A stretch of DNA of 52,203 bases. It comes from Promineifilum sp. (GTDB taxonomy: Bacteria > Chloroflexota > Anaerolineae > Promineifilales > Promineifilaceae). The stretch covers positions 1-52,203 of the forward strand of contig JACKBY010000023.1 of NCBI GenBank assembly GCA_020634335.1, written 5' to 3'. The notes beneath the pieces are model-generated. The model did not search any database, was not told the DNA's origin, and worked only from the letters and a program-made list of their open reading frames with translations. This document shows positions 26,462 to 34,823 of this stretch, one piece after another. The translations under genes and the position numbers were made by a program. The stretch's first letter is position 1, and each line of letters starts with the position of its first letter.

Positions 26462-26581
26462 CCACAACAGCCGCAGCAAGCCGGCCCCGGCAGAATAAAT
26501 ACGCCTTTCCAATACGACTTCCGTATACCCCGGTTACACCCCCCGCCATGATATCCTGCGGCCACCTTAGACAGGTGAACC

Positions 26582-26863
26582 ATGAACAGGATAACCATGA
26601 CCCCACTCCCTATCTATACCATCTGCGTGGCGGGTGAACTGGCCCCGTCGTGGGCCGACTGGTTTGACGGCCTCGCGATTTCGCCGGCGGGCGAAGACAC
26701 CACCCATTTGATCGGACAGTTGGCTGACCAGGCCGCGCTGCACGGCGTGTTGAACAAGATCCGCGACCTGGGCCTGACACTGCTGTCGGTCTCGGTCACG
26801 ATGGCCGAAGACGAAACCCAGAGCCACGGGACCCCGCCCCAAACCGAAGAATCCCATGACTAG
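26582..26863 (+). CDS. Small conserved protein often found beside LuxR regulators
   Basis: The 93-residue protein has the pattern ELAPSWADWFDGL near 19-31, then THLIGQLADQAALHGVLNKIRDLGLTLLSV near 40-70. I recall this from many short cytoplasmic proteins of unknown function encoded next to regulators or transporters in Chloroflexota, Actinobacteria and Cyanobacteria. The predicted fold is one strand-rich half and two helices. The start may be 26582 (AGGTG upstream) or the in-frame ATG at 26597 (AGGAT upstream). Its end overlaps the next gene's ATG by 8 bp, so the two are translationally coupled. It follows the MalT-like gene by 120 bp. Confidence 0.75.
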   Translation: MNRITMTPLPIYTICVAGELAPSWADWFDGLAISPAGEDTTHLIGQLADQAALHGVLNKIRDLGLTLLSVSVTMAEDETQSHGTPPQTEESHD

Positions 26864-28457
26864 CCACGGGCTTTCCCACTCTGGAAAACTTCTGCTGTGG
26901 CTGGCCGTTGTGGTCTTGGGCCGCATCGTTTCGGTCAATGCCACCACTATCCCGGCACGGCCTCAGACTGTCGCCCAAGGGATTACCTTCACTGTCAGCG
27001 TCAGTGCCATTGACGAGTATGATGCTGCGCCGGGCGACGGGATTTGCCATAGTTTTCCCAGCGGCATTTGCACCCTGCGCGCGGCCGTCATGGAAACAAA
27101 TGCCCTTCCGGGCCGCGACACCATCATTCTGGAGGGCAAAATCTATCCCCTTACGCGATCCGGTGAGGATGACACCGCCCTCGACGGCGATCTGGATATC
27201 ACCGACGACCTGACCCTCATCGGCATTCCCCAGGGCGTGACCCGCATCAGGAACGAAAATGACATGGTCCACGACCGCATTCTGGAGACGGTCGGGCCGG
27301 TCAACGTCCTGATCGTCGGCGTCATGTTCCAGAACGGCCAGGCCCTGCAACACGGCGGCGCGCTCTACAACGGCCCGAAAAGCAGTCTGACCCTGGATCA
27401 TGTCGTCGTCGGCTATAACCGGGTTCTGGAGCCGGGCGACTATGGGGGTTATGGCGGCGGCATTTACAATGCCGGGGAGCTCGCCTTGATTGACAGTAAC
27501 GTCTATGGCAACGGTGGGCCGGTTCACGGGGCCGGCCTCTATAACGCTTCGCAGGCCGTGCTAGACGTCCGGCAGAGCACCATTCAGAGCAACGAGAGCA
27601 GCTATGCTTTTGCATCGGGGGGCGGCCTCGACAATGCCGGGACCGTCACAATCGACCGGAGCACCATCAGCAGCAACACGGCCGATATCGGCGGGGGGCT
27701 TGTTAGCTTCGGGGGCATCATAACCATGACCAACAGCACCGTGTCCGGCAACATGGCGACTCTCGGCGGGGGCATTTACGCCTATGGCAATACCCGGATC
27801 CGCATCATCAACAGTACCATCAGCGGCAACCACGCCGGTTCCTGGGGCGGCGGCATCTATAATTTGGCCGACCTGTCGCTCAGCAGCAGCACCGTTGCCT
27901 TCAACCAGGCCGACAGCGACAACAACGGCAGCGGGTTGGGCGGGGGCATTGCCAACAGTTTTGACGGCGTGCTGACCCTGCGCAATTCGCTGGTCGTGAA
28001 CAACAAACTGGAGCGGGGCATTTTCGATGCCTACGAAGATTGCGCCGGAACGATTGCTTCCGCCGGCTACAACATGCTGCGGGCCATTCCCGCCACCACC
28101 TGTCATCTGGTCGGTTCCATGGCCAACTACGTGACGGTCGATCCGCGCATCGGCGCACTGGCCGGCAACGGCGGCCCGACATGGACCCACGCGTTATTGG
28201 GTGGAAGCCCGGCCATCGACGCCGCGGCTCCATCGGGATGTGGCGATGAACAACAAGCCCTGATCGCCGGGGATCAGCGGGATTACGGCCGACCGGCCGA
28301 CGGTGACGGCGACGGCCAAAGCCGCTGCGACATTGGGGCCTACGAGTTTGGTGCGGCGCCATTGCCCACGCCCACACCCACGCCCACGCCCACGCCCACG
28401 GCGTCACCCACGCCACAAACCGCATATTTCGTCTATTTCCCCTTCGCACGGCGATGA
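26856..28457 (+). CDS. Beta-helix exoprotein with CTLRAA motif, Pro/Thr linker and FxxFPFARR tail
   Basis: The 533-residue protein has a hydrophobic N terminus (about 12-28) as signal, then a CTLRAA motif near 73-78, a variant of CSLREA. A right-handed beta-helix with many N-S-T-(I/V)-S-(G/S)-N repeats covers about 120-380. A choice-of-anchor Q-like ending (GSPAID, DQRDYGRP, CDIGAYEF) lies near 450-498. A (TP)n linker at about 502-520 leads to the last residues YFVYFPFARR. The tail resembles those of three other exoproteins here. It is coupled to the preceding small gene by an 8-bp overlap. A surface or secreted role is likely; the ligand is unknown. Confidence 0.88.
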   Translation: MTSHGLSHSGKLLLWLAVVVLGRIVSVNATTIPARPQTVAQGITFTVSVSAIDEYDAAPGDGICHSFPSGICTLRAAVMETNALPGRDTIILEGKIYPLTRSGEDDTALDGDLDITDDLTLIGIPQGVTRIRNENDMVHDRILETVGPVNVLIVGVMFQNGQALQHGGALYNGPKSSLTLDHVVVGYNRVLEPGDYGGYGGGIYNAGELALIDSNVYGNGGPVHGAGLYNASQAVLDVRQSTIQSNESSYAFASGGGLDNAGTVTIDRSTISSNTADIGGGLVSFGGIITMTNSTVSGNMATLGGGIYAYGNTRIRIINSTISGNHAGSWGGGIYNLADLSLSSSTVAFNQADSDNNGSGLGGGIANSFDGVLTLRNSLVVNNKLERGIFDAYEDCAGTIASAGYNMLRAIPATTCHLVGSMANYVTVDPRIGALAGNGGPTWTHALLGGSPAIDAAAPSGCGDEQQALIAGDQRDYGRPADGDGDGQSRCDIGAYEFGAAPLPTPTPTPTPTPTASPTPQTAYFVYFPFARR

Positions 28458-28604
28458 GGAGGCGCACAACAGGAGAGACAACCATGTAAACCACCTGCCT
28501 GACAGTCACTTCGGTCAGATCGGCCAGGATGATTCGAGCGCCTGAGCCGGCCTACCGCCATTTTTCGTCATAACAGATTTCGCTCTTACAAAAGGAATAA
28601 GATC

Positions 28605-29426
28605 ATGAAAAATCCAAGGTTATTCGTTAAGCAACATCCCGTCGCCGTCTTTCTGGTGCTGGCCTTCTTCCTCTCCTGGTGGCCCTCGCTGCTCTATGTC
28701 CTCCACATTGGGAACTTCCCGCCCATCCTGCCGTTGGGCCCCCTGTTGGCGGCGCTGATCGTGCTGCCGCTGGCGGGTGGGTGGGCGGCCATTCGGGAAT
28801 TCGGCCGCCGCATCTTCCACTGGCGCGCGGGCATTGGGTGGTGGGTTGTTGCCATCGGCTTCCCGATCCTCGTCAGTGCGGCTGCCGCGGGGGCCAACAT
28901 CCTGATGGGCGCGGCGGCTACCAGATCGCTGATGCCCATCAGTCTGTCGGCTTTGGCTCTGGCCTCGCTCGATTCGCTTCTATGGGTGGGTCTGGGTGAA
29001 GAGGCGGGATGGTCGGGTTTTGCTCTGCCGCGGTTGTTGCGCAGCCGGTCGTTTATCGCGGTCGTCATCATCCTGGGCACGGTGCGCGCGCTGTGGCATC
29101 TGCCGCTGTTCCTGGCCGGCCAGCAAGATTGGATTGTGGCGCTGTCGCTCTTTCCCGTGCAGTTGATTTTCACCTGGATATTTATCCGCACGCGGGGAAG
29201 TGCCTTGCTGCTCATCCTGGCCCATGTGTCGCAGAATGTGGTGGGATCGATGTTCTTCAGCCTGTTCAGCGGCCCGGACCTGACGCGCATGTATGGGCTG
29301 TGGACGGTTGGACTATTCGCATTGGCGGGATTCGCTTTGTGGCGAGTGGGCCGGGCCGCGCGCCAGACCTTTGATGAATCGCCGGCTCGTGAGCTGGTTG
29401 AGGTGCGGTCGGTGCCCTCGGCCTAG
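28605..29426 (+). CDS. CPBP-family intramembrane metalloprotease (first of three)
   Basis: The 273-residue membrane protein has about seven or eight helices and the three CPBP (CAAX protease, Abi) motifs: GEEAGWSGFALPRLL near 130, RALWHLPLFL near 163, and LILAHVSQN near 205. The EE pair, His and His/Asn supply the metal site. Bacterial members act in bacteriocin self-immunity or membrane protein processing; the substrate here is unknown. It is on the plus strand, opposite to the two other CPBP genes 500 bp downstream. The start ATG is preceded by AAAGGAAT. A terminator follows 35 bp after the stop. Confidence 0.92.
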   Translation: MKNPRLFVKQHPVAVFLVLAFFLSWWPSLLYVLHIGNFPPILPLGPLLAALIVLPLAGGWAAIREFGRRIFHWRAGIGWWVVAIGFPILVSAAAAGANILMGAAATRSLMPISLSALALASLDSLLWVGLGEEAGWSGFALPRLLRSRSFIAVVIILGTVRALWHLPLFLAGQQDWIVALSLFPVQLIFTWIFIRTRGSALLLILAHVSQNVVGSMFFSLFSGPDLTRMYGLWTVGLFALAGFALWRVGRAARQTFDESPARELVEVRSVPSA

Positions 29427-29461
29427 TCCGGTTTGATACCGGCTGGGGTGCAGTTCACAGA

Positions 29462-29502
29462 CGCCCGGCCTCCGGCATCGCGCCGGGGGCCGGGCGATTT
29501 TT
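29462..29502 (+). terminator. Terminator of the first CPBP gene
   Basis: A 9-bp outer stem (29462-29470 with 29488-29496) encloses a second CCGG stem and is followed by ATTTTTG. Confidence 0.85.
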
Positions 29503-29871
29503 GTTGTGGGGTCAGGGCGAACCGTCGGGCCAGCCCCGCCACTTTCGTATAGATGTGCGCCGGTGGGCATGGGGTCGCCCCGGCGACGGCGGCAACCAGA
29601 CCAGCGACACCCCCCTCTGCCGCCGCCGTCCCGCGGTCACGGCTCGGCCCCGAGTACCAACAGACCCATCGCAATGCCGGGAAAGCCCGGCCGGCGAACT
29701 GGCCTAACGGCCGGGGCGCGGCGCGGCCATGAGGCCCGGCGGCCGGGCAGCCAATCGACGGAGGCCGTGCGCACCGATGCAGGACGGCAATCCTGGCCCG
29801 CCTTCGTCCGGAAAATGGTCGGGGATGAGCGGCGGAAAAGGGATCGGGATGAACCGCGCCACGTTCACATT
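29503..29871. other. GC-rich stretch between two terminators, no gene assigned
   Basis: No frame has a plausible family, and a 130-codon open frame on the plus strand is low-complexity Arg/Pro/Gly and looks spurious. Several short GC stems can form, for example the GGCGGCA and TGCCGCC arms around 29588-29625. I checked it by eye for RNase P, tmRNA and SRP signatures and saw none. It may be decayed coding DNA or an unrecognised structured RNA. Confidence 0.35.
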
Positions 29872-29917
29872 AAAGCAAGAGGCGGGCTACTGGCCTGAGT
29901 AGCCCGCCTCTTGCTTT
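29872..29917 (-). terminator. Perfect 20-bp hairpin after the second CPBP gene
   Basis: The arms at 29872-29891 and 29898-29917 pair perfectly around a 6-base loop, 30 bp after the stop of the minus-strand gene at 29947. A_n and T_n ends on both arms allow use from either strand. Confidence 0.8.
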
Positions 29918-29946
29918 GCGCGGGGGGAGGGGCAGGGGGTTGGAAC

Positions 29947-30867
29947 CTAGACGGCCGTGCTCGCCAGAAACAGATAAATCGCAGTGTCGATGATCAAATG
30001 CATCAGGACGGGCAGGGCGATCCCTCTGGTTTCCAGCATGGCCTTGCCCAAGAGCACCCCCAGCAACCCCGATAGCGCCGCGCCCATCGGCCCGGAAGGG
30101 ATGCCGCCATAGTAATGGCCCAGCCCAAACCACACGGCCGTGAGCCACACGGCCTGATTTTCACCAATGACCGCCCACAACTGGGACAGCGGCCCGGCGC
30201 GAAAGGCCATCTCCTCGCCAAAGGCATTCATGAGGGCAAACAGCAGAACGAAAGGAGCCAGCCAGAGCAGTTGCTGCCAGTCCAGGGCCGGCCCGGGGTT
30301 CATTTGGGTCAGACCCCAGCCGAGCAGGAGCGCCAGGACGAAAGCCGCCGCCAACCCGACGATGGCCCAGGAGAGCGTTTTGGTCCGGCCCGGCAGGTGC
30401 AGCCCGGTGCGCGCCCGCCAATTGCCTTTTTCCAGAAAGATGTCCCGACGGGATTGGCCCATGAGCAGCAGCACGCCCATGACGACCAGTGCCAGCAGCA
30501 CCACCCCCAGGCGCTCGCCGAAGAAGCTGAGCGCCCAGGCCGTTTCTGTGCCGCCGAACCAGCCCTGCCAAACGGCCGTCCCCGTGAGGGCATTGAGGGC
30601 GACTGTCGCGGCGTAAAGTGCCGTAAGCACCCCAAAGTAGCCGCGCAACGGCCGCAGCGTGGCCCAGACGAACGTGCCGGCGATCAGCACCGCGCCCACA
30701 GCCAGCCACAGCCACAGCATTTGAGGCCCCAGATCGACGCCCAAAAACTCCTGGGCGATGATCTGGGGCAGGCGGCTGAGCAGCAGCATGCCCCCCCAGG
30801 CCATGAGGACGATTGTCTGCTTCCCGCTGGAAACTACATTTTTCTCGGATGAAAGTGTGTGGTTCAT
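29947..30867 (-). CDS. CPBP-family intramembrane metalloprotease (second of three)
   Basis: The 306-residue protein has about eight membrane helices and CPBP motifs: GEEMAFRAGPLSQL near 216, WFGLGHYYGG near 246, and VLMHLIIDTAIY near 288. The EExxxR and two His are present, so it is probably an active metalloprotease of the membrane. It is divergent from the other two CPBP proteins, so these are not fresh tandem copies. The third CPBP gene lies 35 bp upstream on the same strand and probably shares the transcript. The 20-bp hairpin follows the stop. Confidence 0.9.
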   Translation of the reverse strand: MNHTLSSEKNVVSSGKQTIVLMAWGGMLLLSRLPQIIAQEFLGVDLGPQMLWLWLAVGAVLIAGTFVWATLRPLRGYFGVLTALYAATVALNALTGTAVWQGWFGGTETAWALSFFGERLGVVLLALVVMGVLLLMGQSRRDIFLEKGNWRARTGLHLPGRTKTLSWAIVGLAAAFVLALLLGWGLTQMNPGPALDWQQLLWLAPFVLLFALMNAFGEEMAFRAGPLSQLWAVIGENQAVWLTAVWFGLGHYYGGIPSGPMGAALSGLLGVLLGKAMLETRGIALPVLMHLIIDTAIYLFLASTAV

Positions 30868-30902
30868 GATGACTCCTGTTCCTCATTAAACCGAAAGCGC
30901 TC

Positions 30903-31745
30903 TCAGGCCTCTTCCAGTATGGGAGTTAGTGAAACGGTCGAACCTCGCCGCCGCGTCAGCCACAAGGCAACCGCGGCTGTCGCCAGCAGGGTCAACAGCC
31001 CGCTTTCGCCCACCAGATAGATGACGAAGGGGGTGCTCATGACGGTCAGCGCTTCAAAGATGCCCAGCATTGAATTGAATGCGCCGTGAAGGATCGTGCT
31101 CGGCCAGATGCTGTCTGACTGCAACCGCATGACGCCATAAATGATGCCCGCCGCGGTAATGAGCAGCAGAAAGATGGGAACGGTCAACAGCCGATTGCCG
31201 TCGCCGATGTAGAACGGTGTCAGGAAAATGAGCGGCAGGTGCCAGGTGCCGAACAGAAAGCCGGAGAGAATCAAGGCTCTGTTCGTACCCAGGTCTTTCA
31301 ACCGTGGCAGCAGATAGCCGCGAAAACCGATTTCTTCGGATAGGGCAAATACCGTGACGATTAGAAACTTGGGCAGCCAACTGATCAGCAGGTTGGGCAG
31401 CCCGCCCGCTTCTGTGGGGAGCGCAAACGTTGCCCCGCGGGTCAGCCAGGTCAGGCCGAAGCTGACACCCAGCACCAGAAGGGGCAGCAACAGCGCCAGC
31501 CCCCACAGCCGCCGGCCCGATTGCCCCAGCCCCAAAGCCGACCACCCGGCTCGCCTGTGCCCATCGCGGGTAAAGACCAGCAGCATCAGAACGACCGCCA
31601 ACAGGGGGGTCAGGGTATTGATCAAGACCACGAACTCTGCTCGCGGCGCAAGCGCCCGAAACAGCAGAACGATGACAAGGGACAGACTCATGACGACGAC
31701 ATAGAAAAGTCCGGCTTTTTTCAGATCAGATAGATGGTTAAACAT
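30903..31745 (-). CDS. CPBP-family intramembrane metalloprotease (third of three)
   Basis: The 280-residue protein has about eight membrane helices with CPBP motifs: SEEIGFRGYLLPRL near 133-146, GTWHLPLIFL near 163, and ILHGAFNSML near 222. EExxxR, H-x-P and H-x-x-x-N are all intact. It differs in length and loops from its neighbour at 29947, with which it likely forms a two-gene operon. No bacteriocin-like peptide gene was seen nearby, so a role in immunity is not directly supported; processing of one of the many exported proteins is equally possible. Confidence 0.9.
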   Translation of the reverse strand: MFNHLSDLKKAGLFYVVVMSLSLVIVLLFRALAPRAEFVVLINTLTPLLAVVLMLLVFTRDGHRRAGWSALGLGQSGRRLWGLALLLPLLVLGVSFGLTWLTRGATFALPTEAGGLPNLLISWLPKFLIVTVFALSEEIGFRGYLLPRLKDLGTNRALILSGFLFGTWHLPLIFLTPFYIGDGNRLLTVPIFLLLITAAGIIYGVMRLQSDSIWPSTILHGAFNSMLGIFEALTVMSTPFVIYLVGESGLLTLLATAAVALWLTRRRGSTVSLTPILEEA

Positions 31746-31800
31746 GTTTGTCTCCTATGACCATTGGAATTTGCGGCCTATGCCCGGGTAAAGTGGATGG

Positions 31801-32520
31801 CTATTTTCCGAGGCGCAGTTGCTCGGATGCGGCAGGATTGTCCGGCACACCTGACCGGTCGATCTGATCTTTGACGTCCGACGCCCCGGTCATCCATGAG
31901 GACGCGGTATGGCTTGCCCCGTTCTGGAAAGCGACGTCATCGACAAACAAATTGCTGTTGAGCGTCCCGTCGGTTTCGACGCGAATTTGCAGCATGATTG
32001 ACTGGTTGGCGAAGGCGCTCAGGTCGATCACCTTCCTGACCCAGCCGTGGGTGTTTTGGGAAGAGCAGAGTTGATAGGATGTGATCTGCGTGAGATTGGC
32101 AAAGACCACGGCCTTATCGTAGCCGCAGGCGTCGGCCGAAGCGATGTAGTGATAGTATGACAGGATAGGCGCGGACGCGGGCACGGTCACCTGTTGCGAG
32201 ATGGTAGAGATGTTGTTCCTGGCCCCACCCAGCCAGGCGACCCAAACGCCACTATGGGCGGCGACGGGCTGGTCTGTGCGAATCACTGCCCCCCCATCTG
32301 TTGACGTGTCTACCCAGCCGGTCCGCCCGGCCTCAAAGTTCGCGTTCCGGATGGCGAAGGCCGGCTGGAGGACGGTGGGCAGGAAAACGCGAGCAGTCGT
32401 CGCGACGCCGCCCGGTTCGGCCGCAACCGCGAAAGCGCCCAAAAAGAGTGCGCTGAGAATCAGGACGGCCAACCCGGCGATCCGGTAGGGTCCGGGCGTT
32501 TTTGCTTTACTGAAGTTCAT
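31801..32520 (-). CDS. Exported protein with post-signal RVFLPTVLQ motif
   Basis: The 239-residue protein has a signal peptide (hydrophobic 14-33, cleavage near VAA at 32-34), RVFLPTVLQ at 44-52, then a single beta-sandwich-like domain starting IRNANFEAGRTGW with FVDDVAFQNG near its end. That opening and ending are like the domain of the protein at 10192, which also has an L-P-x-V-L motif just after the signal. The last 25 residues are polar and hold no anchor. I chose the ATG at 32520; a frame to 32586 adds an Arg-rich leader without better support. The function is unknown. Confidence 0.78.
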   Translation of the reverse strand: MNFSKAKTPGPYRIAGLAVLILSALFLGAFAVAAEPGGVATTARVFLPTVLQPAFAIRNANFEAGRTGWVDTSTDGGAVIRTDQPVAAHSGVWVAWLGGARNNISTISQQVTVPASAPILSYYHYIASADACGYDKAVVFANLTQITSYQLCSSQNTHGWVRKVIDLSAFANQSIMLQIRVETDGTLNSNLFVDDVAFQNGASHTASSWMTGASDVKDQIDRSGVPDNPAASEQLRLGK

Positions 32521-32816
32521 ACCTGCGCGTCTCCTCACACGTTTGCTGATGGAAGAACCTGATGGGCAACCCATAGGCAGCAGCATACAACCACGACACG
32601 CAATGTGGGGTATACCAAAGTAGAATGGTGAGGGTGTATTTGCGCGTCGTCAGGCCGGCGCGAGGATGGGGAGTTGGCGACGGACGCGGGGATTCTATGA
32701 GCGGCTGGACGGCCGGAAACAGGACGTGCGGTGGGGGCGGCCGCTGTCGTGGGGGTCATTCACCGCGGATTCACGGCATTGTAAAGCGATTTACAGGCGG
32801 CGTGTATCGCGGCCGC
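32521..32816. other. Gene-free upstream region
   Basis: This GC-rich stretch should contain the promoter of the minus-strand gene at 32520. Open frames on the plus strand here are short and Arg/Gly-rich, without starts or family signs. A stem with CAGGCGGC and GCCGCCTG arms lies at 32794-32819. Confidence 0.35.
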
Positions 32817-32845
32817 CTGAGAAAAACGGGGCGTTAGGGTATTCT
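32817..32845 (+). promoter_or_regulatory. Possible promoter of the candidate sRNA
   Basis: CTGAGA at 32817-32822 and TATTCT at 32840-32845 are 17 bp apart; each matches the sigma-70 consensus at four of six bases. An alternative -10, TATAGT, is at 32845-32850. Confidence 0.35.
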
Positions 32846-32851
32846 ATAGTC

Positions 32852-32934
32852 AGGCAGCACACAGAGATTTCCTCCTCCTATACTTCTCCGTTTTCCTCCT
32901 TAGCATCGCGCCACCGCTCCCACGGTGGCGTTTT
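32852..32934 (+). ncRNA. Candidate small RNA with two anti-Shine-Dalgarno motifs
   Basis: From the predicted start near 32852, an ~83-nt RNA would contain two unpaired C/U tracts, CCTCCTCC at 32871-32878 and CCTCC at 32895-32899, both able to pair with ribosome-binding sites. It ends in an 8-bp hairpin (32909-32916 with 32923-32930) followed by TTTT. C/U-rich anti-SD loops with a terminator are the design of several known trans-acting sRNAs in other phyla. The 5' end is predicted from a weak promoter, so the call is tentative. Confidence 0.4.
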
Positions 32935-33014
32935 GCTGTTGGGGATAGGAGGTATGGATGAAGCGTGCTTTTGGGCGGTCGTGGTCTCGCCGGTTGGTGG
33001 TCGGTTTATCGCGG

Positions 33015-33785
33015 TCAAGCGTTGGGGAGGAATTCGGCGAGGTCGAGGTTCATGCTGTTGGCCTGGACGAGGCGGATCCAGTCGATTGCGCCGGATGGAT
33101 CGCAAAAGGCGTTGACGAACTGGCCGGTCAGCTTGTTCTCCAGCGCGGCACGACCCTGGATGAAGCGGTCATTGTGTTCTTTGGCACGATAGCCAATTGG
33201 TTCAACGATGTCGGTATAGAGGTCGGGGTTATCGCTAATCAAATACCAAAAATTCTGGCCGACGACCTTGAGATAGCCATCCGTTGAGAATTTAGTTCGT
33301 GTTTTACCGTAACAAATGCCAAGAACGGGTTGCACATTGAGGGCCGTGCGTGACTGGCGCACGCGAATTACGCCGTCGCGCAGATCCTGAGCGAGACGGC
33401 GATGCTGCGAACTGTTGCCCCAGTTCGGGCCAGACTTGATGGAGACAATGTAGTGGGTATTATGGTTGACGAACTCCAGGTCGATGCCCTGCGCAGCCGA
33501 TTTTCGCCCGTTGCAGGTTTGTTCGGCTATAAAGACGGCCAGACCTTCGAGGAAATCGCCGAATAGTTGTTCTTCCGACGAAGAAAGTGAGGCATCGAGG
33601 AGCCCGATGATAAGCTCACTAGCTGAGGTGATATTTTTAGCTTTAAATAGATAAGGATTTTTTTGGAGTAGCTTGCGAAGAGTTAGTCGCTCTAATGAGG
33701 CTAATTTTCGCTTGTGGAAGTCGTCGATATTGTTATTGACGAAGGTTCGTACTGAGTCGAAGTCAAGAGGATTCATCGTTTCCAT
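33015..33785 (-). CDS. PmeII-like type II restriction endonuclease
   Basis: The 256-residue protein matches my memory of the PmeII family: LKNPYLFKAKNI-like QKNPYLFKAKNI at 41-52, a FLEGLAVFI segment at 78-86, GIDLEF at 100-105, and IVSIKSGPNWGNSSQ at 113-127. Asp102 and Lys118 fit a PD-(D/E)xK nuclease core with Glu80 as possible helper. It would cut unmethylated DNA at a site protected by the adjacent methyltransferase. The METM start at 33785 lies 23 bp inside the methyltransferase end, so the two are coupled; the longer frame to 33965 is the other gene's shadow. The DNA is visibly AT-richer than its surroundings, which suggests transfer. Confidence 0.88.
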   Translation of the reverse strand: METMNPLDFDSVRTFVNNNIDDFHKRKLASLERLTLRKLLQKNPYLFKAKNITSASELIIGLLDASLSSSEEQLFGDFLEGLAVFIAEQTCNGRKSAAQGIDLEFVNHNTHYIVSIKSGPNWGNSSQHRRLAQDLRDGVIRVRQSRTALNVQPVLGICYGKTRTKFSTDGYLKVVGQNFWYLISDNPDLYTDIVEPIGYRAKEHNDRFIQGRAALENKLTGQFVNAFCDPSGAIDWIRLVQANSMNLDLAEFLPNA

Positions 33786-34632
33786 TAGTGGAATAGGTTT
33801 CTGATTTTTCCAAGAGGCGGCGCTGCGTCTGTATGACACGTTCTTCCGCCAATTTGTAGAAATCAGGACTTGAATCGATGCCGAGATAGTGTCGTCCAAG
33901 TATCTTGGCTGCTTCAGCGGTGGTTCCTGAGCCGACAAATGGATCGAGGACAAGGTCTCCTTCACCAGTAAACAGCTTGATGAACCAGGTAGGAAGCTCC
34001 AGTGGAAAAGCTGCGCTGTGGTTACGATTGGAGCATTCCGTCGACATGTGGATCACATTGGTTGGATAAACCATATCCCGCCCGATCCAGTTAGAGACGT
34101 TTTTCCCAAACCCGCTACTGACCTTGGATTCATCGCGTATTTGGTCTGTTTCGCTTAGCTTTGAGAGGCGCGTCTTCGCCCAATCGCCGACAGGCACCAT
34201 GACCGCATCCTGATACATGTTAAAATGGCGGTGTTTGTTAAATTGTAACAGGCGCTCCCACGAATCCCGGAACCGGTTCGGCCACTTGCCCGGATAGGAG
34301 TTCTTCTTGTGCCACATGAACTCTTCAGTCCACAACCAGCCTTGCTTTCTCAGTTCCAGTATCAGCTCAAGAACGTATGTATGGCGTTCGCCATTGACTA
34401 CCCGTTCCTTAATATTCAGTACGAACGTGCCGGTGGGCTTAAGTACTCGGAGGAACTCCTTCGCTTTGGGAAGAAACCAATCTACGTACTCGGCCGGGCT
34501 TACACCGCCATAGGTATGTCGTCTTTGATCGGCATAAGGGGGCGACGTAAAAATTAAGTCCACTGAATTATCGGGGACGTTGGCCAGAACATTTTCGCAG
34601 TCGCCAAGAAGAATGCGGTCGAGGTATTCCAT
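33763..34632 (-). CDS. Type II DNA methyltransferase (TSPPY class)
   Basis: The 289-residue enzyme has motif IV TSPPY at 29-33 and motif I DPFVGSGTTAEAA near 229-241, an order (IV before I) of beta-class DNA methyltransferases. SPPY is most common in N4-cytosine enzymes, but N6-adenine cannot be excluded. It moves methyl from S-adenosylmethionine to the recognition site of the partner nuclease, whose gene starts within its last codons. I chose the ATG at 34632 (MEYLDRILLGDC) because AAAGG lies upstream; the longer frame to 34686 adds a leader without that support. With the nuclease it forms a compact, probably mobile restriction-modification unit. Confidence 0.92.
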   Translation of the reverse strand: MEYLDRILLGDCENVLANVPDNSVDLIFTSPPYADQRRHTYGGVSPAEYVDWFLPKAKEFLRVLKPTGTFVLNIKERVVNGERHTYVLELILELRKQGWLWTEEFMWHKKNSYPGKWPNRFRDSWERLLQFNKHRHFNMYQDAVMVPVGDWAKTRLSKLSETDQIRDESKVSSGFGKNVSNWIGRDMVYPTNVIHMSTECSNRNHSAAFPLELPTWFIKLFTGEGDLVLDPFVGSGTTAEAAKILGRHYLGIDSSPDFYKLAEERVIQTQRRLLEKSETYSTNGNDESS

Positions 34633-34823
34633 AACTTTGCCTTTCAGAACACCTATTCTAGGTCCCCGGTTGCAGAAATGCAACATGAGTTAGGTCGCCG
34701 CTTGGCAGAAAGTGCATTGGTCTTGTGGATACAAGTTTGCTCCACTATCCATCGACTTTTATACTTGGTAACAGCGACTCGTCCGCCGTTTTATTGGTAA
34801 CGTTATTGACAGGAGGTCGTGCC

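Noticed and set aside
28365..28410. CCCACGCCCACG repeats as a regulatory or mobile repeat
   Set aside because: They encode the Thr-Pro linker of the exoprotein in frame and need no other explanation.
29506..29898. 130-residue plus-strand frame in the gap between CPBP genes
   Set aside because: The product is Pro/Arg/Gly low-complexity, and the frame runs into the downstream terminator hairpin.
33763..33965. Upstream extension of the restriction nuclease
   Set aside because: This part overlaps the methyltransferase C terminus in another frame and lacks the family's N-terminal pattern; the METM start at 33785 fits better.
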